Below, piece by piece: positions 51,942-55,030 of a stretch of DNA of 55,030 nt. The stretch is from Candidatus Omnitrophota bacterium. Its GTDB lineage: Bacteria > Omnitrophota > Gorgyraeia > Zapsychrales > Zapsychraceae. Below the pieces are notes generated by a model that was given only the letters and a program-made list of their open reading frames with translations, was not told the DNA's origin and did no database searches. Within the stretch, counting starts at the first letter, position 1, and every line of letters begins with the position of its first letter. The stretch lies in contig JAGVNC010000008.1 in NCBI GenBank assembly GCA_020053475.1, positions 1 to 55,030 of the forward strand, in the 5' to 3' direction. The translations under genes and the position numbers were made by a program.

Positions 51942-54894
51942 GATTATTACCGTCCCTTTAACAGAAAATTTTATCGATCGGCTGATGGCGTACCTCGAAG
52001 AGCATTATATGCGAAAAGGGCGCGACATGAGCCGCTTGGCCATTGTCTTTGGCGGCCATCGCCCATCGCTATTTGTGAAACGGGAGATCGCGAAACGCTG
52101 CCAACGGGCAAGTATCTCTCCGCGATTTTTTACGATTGATGAGTTTATGGGATATGTCGTCAAACAAAAAGAAAACTTTACGCCCGTGGAGGATCTGAAT
52201 AATTGTTATTTGTTGTACACGTTGGCCCGGCAAGAAACACCGGATATCTTAAAAGGGCGGGAAGAATTCGACCGTTTTTTACCGTGGACGCGGGAGATTT
52301 TACAATTTATCGATCAATTGGATTTGGAAAATATCAATGACAAGGCATTGGGTAACGTTCAAGCGAATGCTGAAATCGGCTATGCTGTTCCTGACGACAT
52401 TAATCGATTGCTGCAGCACATCGTTAAATTGCGCCAAGCGTATCATCAGACACTCAAAACATCCAACATGTATTCCCGTGGCTGGCAATATTTACGTGCG
52501 GCGCAATTGATCGATGCCGTGGCGTTTGACCAGTTCGATGAAATTATTTTTGCGAACTTCTTTTATTTTAACCGCAGTGAAGAAGCCGTCGTCCATAGTT
52601 TACACAAACGCGGAAAAGCGGCGTTTATTTTCCAGGGAGACCAGCGCCGCTGGCCGGTGTTACAGCGCATCGCTAAACTTTTGCAGACACCCATCGAAGA
52701 GGGCGCGGAGCCGACAACCCCGCGATTTGATCTAAAGATTTACGCGGCCTTTGATGGGCATTCGCAGGTCGGGATGGTGCGCGAACTGTTGAAGAAAATC
52801 GAACATCCTCAGAAGGCTGTCATTATGTTGCCGCAACCCGACAGTCTGATCCCTCTTCTATCGGAGATGACAGGAGTTGTCAAAGATTTTAATATTTCAA
52901 TGGGGTATCCGTTGAAACGCAGCAGTGTGTACAGTTTATTCACATTTATTTTTCAGGCTCAGCTATCGCGCAAGGACGGCCGTTATTATGCCAGGGATTA
53001 TTTGAAAGTGTTGCGTCATCCCTTGATCAAAAATCTTCAACTCTCCTGCGCCGCCACGGCGACGCGAATGCTGGTTCATAAAATTGAGGAGATCCTGACG
53101 GGTTCTGAACCTGGGAGATTGTCGGGCCATCTCTTTGTTGAGCTCAAGGACATCGAGCATCTGGACGACATTTATCTGTTGACCAAAGAAACAGCCAGCC
53201 GGTTGGGCTTGAATCTCAGCCGGGAGGATCTGCATCGCGACATTGCTTTCATCCACAAAATCTTCTTTGAGCATTTTGAAGGGATTGAGAATTTTCATCA
53301 ATTCGCCGATGTGTTAAAGAAAATTTTGGATGTGTTGATGGAAAAAAGTTTCATGAAGAATTATCCGTTGAATATCAATATTGCCACCCAGATGTATGCG
53401 ATCCAAGAAGAATTTTCGCAGGCGAGTTTTCGCAACGAGCCGTTTGCCAAAGACGAGATGTTTAAAATTTTTGAAACAAAAGTGTCCGGCGCCAAGATCC
53501 AGTTCCACGGCTCTCCCTTGAAAGGGTTACAAGTCCTGGGGCTTTTTGAAACGCGGTCTCTAAATTTTGACGATGTGATTGTGATGGACGTCAATGAAGG
53601 GACGTTGCCGAATTTACGGATCCATGATCCGTTAATTCCCCGCGAGGTGATGATCAGTTTAGGGTTGGACCGCCTTGAACTGGATGAAGAAATTCAGCGC
53701 TATCAATTTATGCGGCTCATCGCTTCGGCAAAAAATGTCCATTTGGTTTATCAGGAAAGTAAAGATAAGGAGCGCAGCCGCTTCGTCGAGGAGTTGATTT
53801 GGGAAGAACAAAAGAGGCTCTCGGGTTCTCCCGTATTTTCCAAATCTACATCAGAAGGAATGCGGGACCCCGCTGTTTCGATTTGTCCAAAGGACAAATC
53901 GAGCAGGGGAAATCCCAACCTCTCCGGCCTGCCAGATGTCCCAATCTTGCGCACGGGCTTTGAGGTCAAGGTAGTGGCTCAAAAGAAAATTGTCCCTAAA
54001 ACGCCTGCCATGATCGAGCGGCTTAAAACGCACACGTATTCAGCATCGAGCATCAATATGTACCTGCGTAACCCCATGGAATTTTATACCAATTACGTTT
54101 TGGGCTTGAGGGAAAAAGAAGATCTATTGGACGAGCCCGAAGCCCGGCAGGTGGGGACGTTCATCCATGAGTTTTTGGAGGAGGTTTATGCCCCTTATAT
54201 AGGGAAGGCGCCCAAAATCGACGCCAAATTCAAAAATCGTTTTGAAAAATTATTTGAAACAAATTTTGAGGGGCAATTCGGCCGCTCCCTGCGCTCCGAC
54301 GCATTCTTACTTAAACGCGTGATGCAAGAGCGCCTGAACCGTTTCTTGGACAATGAAAAAGAGAATGAAGAGCGGCAGGTAAAAAAGATCCTCTATTTAG
54401 AGAAGACATTCGAAGATACCCTCGATTTATCGTGCGGGCCGGTCAAATTTAAATACGTTGTGGACCGTGTGGACGAAATGGCCGATGGCAGCATCATGAT
54501 CATCGATTACAAGACAGGGGGTATTGATCAAATGCCGCGCAATATCGAGAAGATCGCCACATTAGAGCTTAACCGCCAGAACATTTTTGAATACGTCAAA
54601 TCCATGCAAATCCCTTTGTATTTTCAGTTTATGGAGAAATATTTTACCGGCCAGCCCCCTACGGGGACGGTGCCCCCTACGGGAACGGTGCCCCCTGCGG
54701 GGACGGTGCAGGTGAATGCCGCTTTATACAACTTACGTACGCTGAAAATCGATAAATTCCTTAATTCCCGTATGGCTCGTACCCCTGAGCAGATCAACGC
54801 GACGTTCAAGAATGTCCTGGATTTTGTGCTGTGCGAAATCCTCAATCCCGATGTTGGATTTGAAGAGGACGAAGCCAATCAAATGGGTTTTTAG
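51934..54894 (+). CDS. AddB-like subunit with C-terminal PD-(D/E)XK nuclease
   Basis: 986 residues from ATG 51934, overlapping the helicase gene by eight bases. The N-terminal two thirds resemble a degenerate helicase: no Walker A (IVFGGHRPSLFVKREI in its place), but LQVLGLFETRSLNFDDVIVMDVNEGTLP fits AddB-type motif V. The C-terminal nuclease has SASSINMYLRNPMEFYTNYVLGL, VGTFIHEFLEEVY (about 738) and VVDRVDEM...IMIIDYKTGG (about 855). The four cysteines of the classical AddB iron-sulphur cluster are missing, as in Bacteroidota-type relatives. It carries two in-frame repeat insertions (53878-53902 and 54655-54708), each in a probable surface loop. Confidence 0.88.
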   Translation: MPKIITVPLTENFIDRLMAYLEEHYMRKGRDMSRLAIVFGGHRPSLFVKREIAKRCQRASISPRFFTIDEFMGYVVKQKENFTPVEDLNNCYLLYTLARQETPDILKGREEFDRFLPWTREILQFIDQLDLENINDKALGNVQANAEIGYAVPDDINRLLQHIVKLRQAYHQTLKTSNMYSRGWQYLRAAQLIDAVAFDQFDEIIFANFFYFNRSEEAVVHSLHKRGKAAFIFQGDQRRWPVLQRIAKLLQTPIEEGAEPTTPRFDLKIYAAFDGHSQVGMVRELLKKIEHPQKAVIMLPQPDSLIPLLSEMTGVVKDFNISMGYPLKRSSVYSLFTFIFQAQLSRKDGRYYARDYLKVLRHPLIKNLQLSCAATATRMLVHKIEEILTGSEPGRLSGHLFVELKDIEHLDDIYLLTKETASRLGLNLSREDLHRDIAFIHKIFFEHFEGIENFHQFADVLKKILDVLMEKSFMKNYPLNINIATQMYAIQEEFSQASFRNEPFAKDEMFKIFETKVSGAKIQFHGSPLKGLQVLGLFETRSLNFDDVIVMDVNEGTLPNLRIHDPLIPREVMISLGLDRLELDEEIQRYQFMRLIASAKNVHLVYQESKDKERSRFVEELIWEEQKRLSGSPVFSKSTSEGMRDPAVSICPKDKSSRGNPNLSGLPDVPILRTGFEVKVVAQKKIVPKTPAMIERLKTHTYSASSINMYLRNPMEFYTNYVLGLREKEDLLDEPEARQVGTFIHEFLEEVYAPYIGKAPKIDAKFKNRFEKLFETNFEGQFGRSLRSDAFLLKRVMQERLNRFLDNEKENEERQVKKILYLEKTFEDTLDLSCGPVKFKYVVDRVDEMADGSIMIIDYKTGGIDQMPRNIEKIATLELNRQNIFEYVKSMQIPLYFQFMEKYFTGQPPTGTVPPTGTVPPAGTVQVNAALYNLRTLKIDKFLNSRMARTPEQINATFKNVLDFVLCEILNPDVGFEEDEANQMGF
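53878..53902. repeat. Palindromic insertion inside the addB-like gene
   Basis: TCGATTTGTCC (53878-53888), AAA, GGACAAATCGA (53892-53902) is a perfect 11-bp stem, flanked by a further imperfect CCCCGCTG/CAGGGG pair (53868-53908). It encodes ICPKDKS within a low-complexity stretch (SPVFSKSTSEGMRDPAVS) that interrupts the conserved frame without breaking it. Confidence 0.7.
54655..54708. repeat. Three tandem 18-bp repeats in the addB-like gene
   Basis: The unit CCCCCTACGGGGACGGTG occurs at 54655-54672, again with one change at 54673-54690 and again at 54691-54708. It encodes PPTGTV, PPTGTV, PPAGTV. Each unit contains the small hairpin CCCCTACGGGG. The frame stays open. Confidence 0.85.
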
Positions 54895-55030
54895 GGGAAA
54901 GGAAGCGTTTTCAAGAATCCTGGCCTCTCCCAGTCTTTTCCAGTCAATAGATGAGCCTGAGTAAGAGAGTTCAGTTTGATTGAAAGATTTTAGCAAAAAG
55001 CTCCTTTCTGCGAGATTGAACAATTTGAGC
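54895..55030. other. Noncoding window end
   Basis: The last 136 bases after the addB-like stop hold no ribosome site, terminator or gene start that I can support. Confidence 0.5.

Overview
The window looks like chromosomal DNA of an uncultivated Gram-negative-type bacterium. Candidatus Omnitrophota or a close relative (PVC side) is my best guess, from the mix of a compact PilM/PilN-flavoured type II secretion operon, GldF/GldG-like ABC genes, AddAB-like genes, TIG/IPT-rich exported proteins and GC-rich intergenic hairpins. This is inference only; no rRNA, tRNA or ribosomal protein gene is present to fix it. I see no transposase, phage or CRISPR genes.

Left part (1-15,300): mostly housekeeping. 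priA has degenerate helicase motifs. It is followed by fmt, a CmpX/MscS-like membrane protein, a small HTH-like protein, a very basic 23-residue peptide, an unknown gene, a secreted TIG + GH26-like protein (minus strand), a YaeQ-like protein, ssb, an HI0933-type flavoprotein (minus), a secreted NHL-repeat protein, two tandem galT genes (the first without its nucleophile) and gapA.

Centre (15,300-38,000): the most striking region. Two huge exported proteins (1511 and 1714 residues, minus strand) are built from TIG/Ig-like modules and a long C-terminal domain that may be polysaccharide-lyase-like. Each is preceded by a clear cyclic-di-GMP-I (GEMM) riboswitch, the first followed by a textbook intrinsic terminator. 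Divergent from them, 400 bp away, starts a T2SS cluster: gspE-F-G-H-I-J-K-L-M, then an ExeA-like ATPase, a GspC/PilP-like protein and the secretin. GspE begins with an MshEN-type domain, a fold that binds c-di-GMP in some relatives. My working picture is a c-di-GMP-controlled secreted surface or matrix system in which the messenger gates cargo transcription and possibly the secretion ATPase.

Right part (38,000-55,030): an AsmA-like protein, a SpoU rRNA/tRNA methyltransferase, two integral membrane proteins (YjdF-like and TMEM175-like), a decayed response-regulator receiver, a DsbA-like oxidoreductase, a 3-hydroxyisobutyrate-dehydrogenase-like enzyme, a gldA-gldF-gldG-like ABC operon plus an exported unknown, two further CmpX/MscS-like paralogues (one preceded by a 32-codon membrane-peptide frame that appears to start at AUU, the other by a hairpin-rich leader), a small unknown protein, and an AddA/AddB-like helicase-nuclease pair whose B subunit carries two in-frame repeat insertions.
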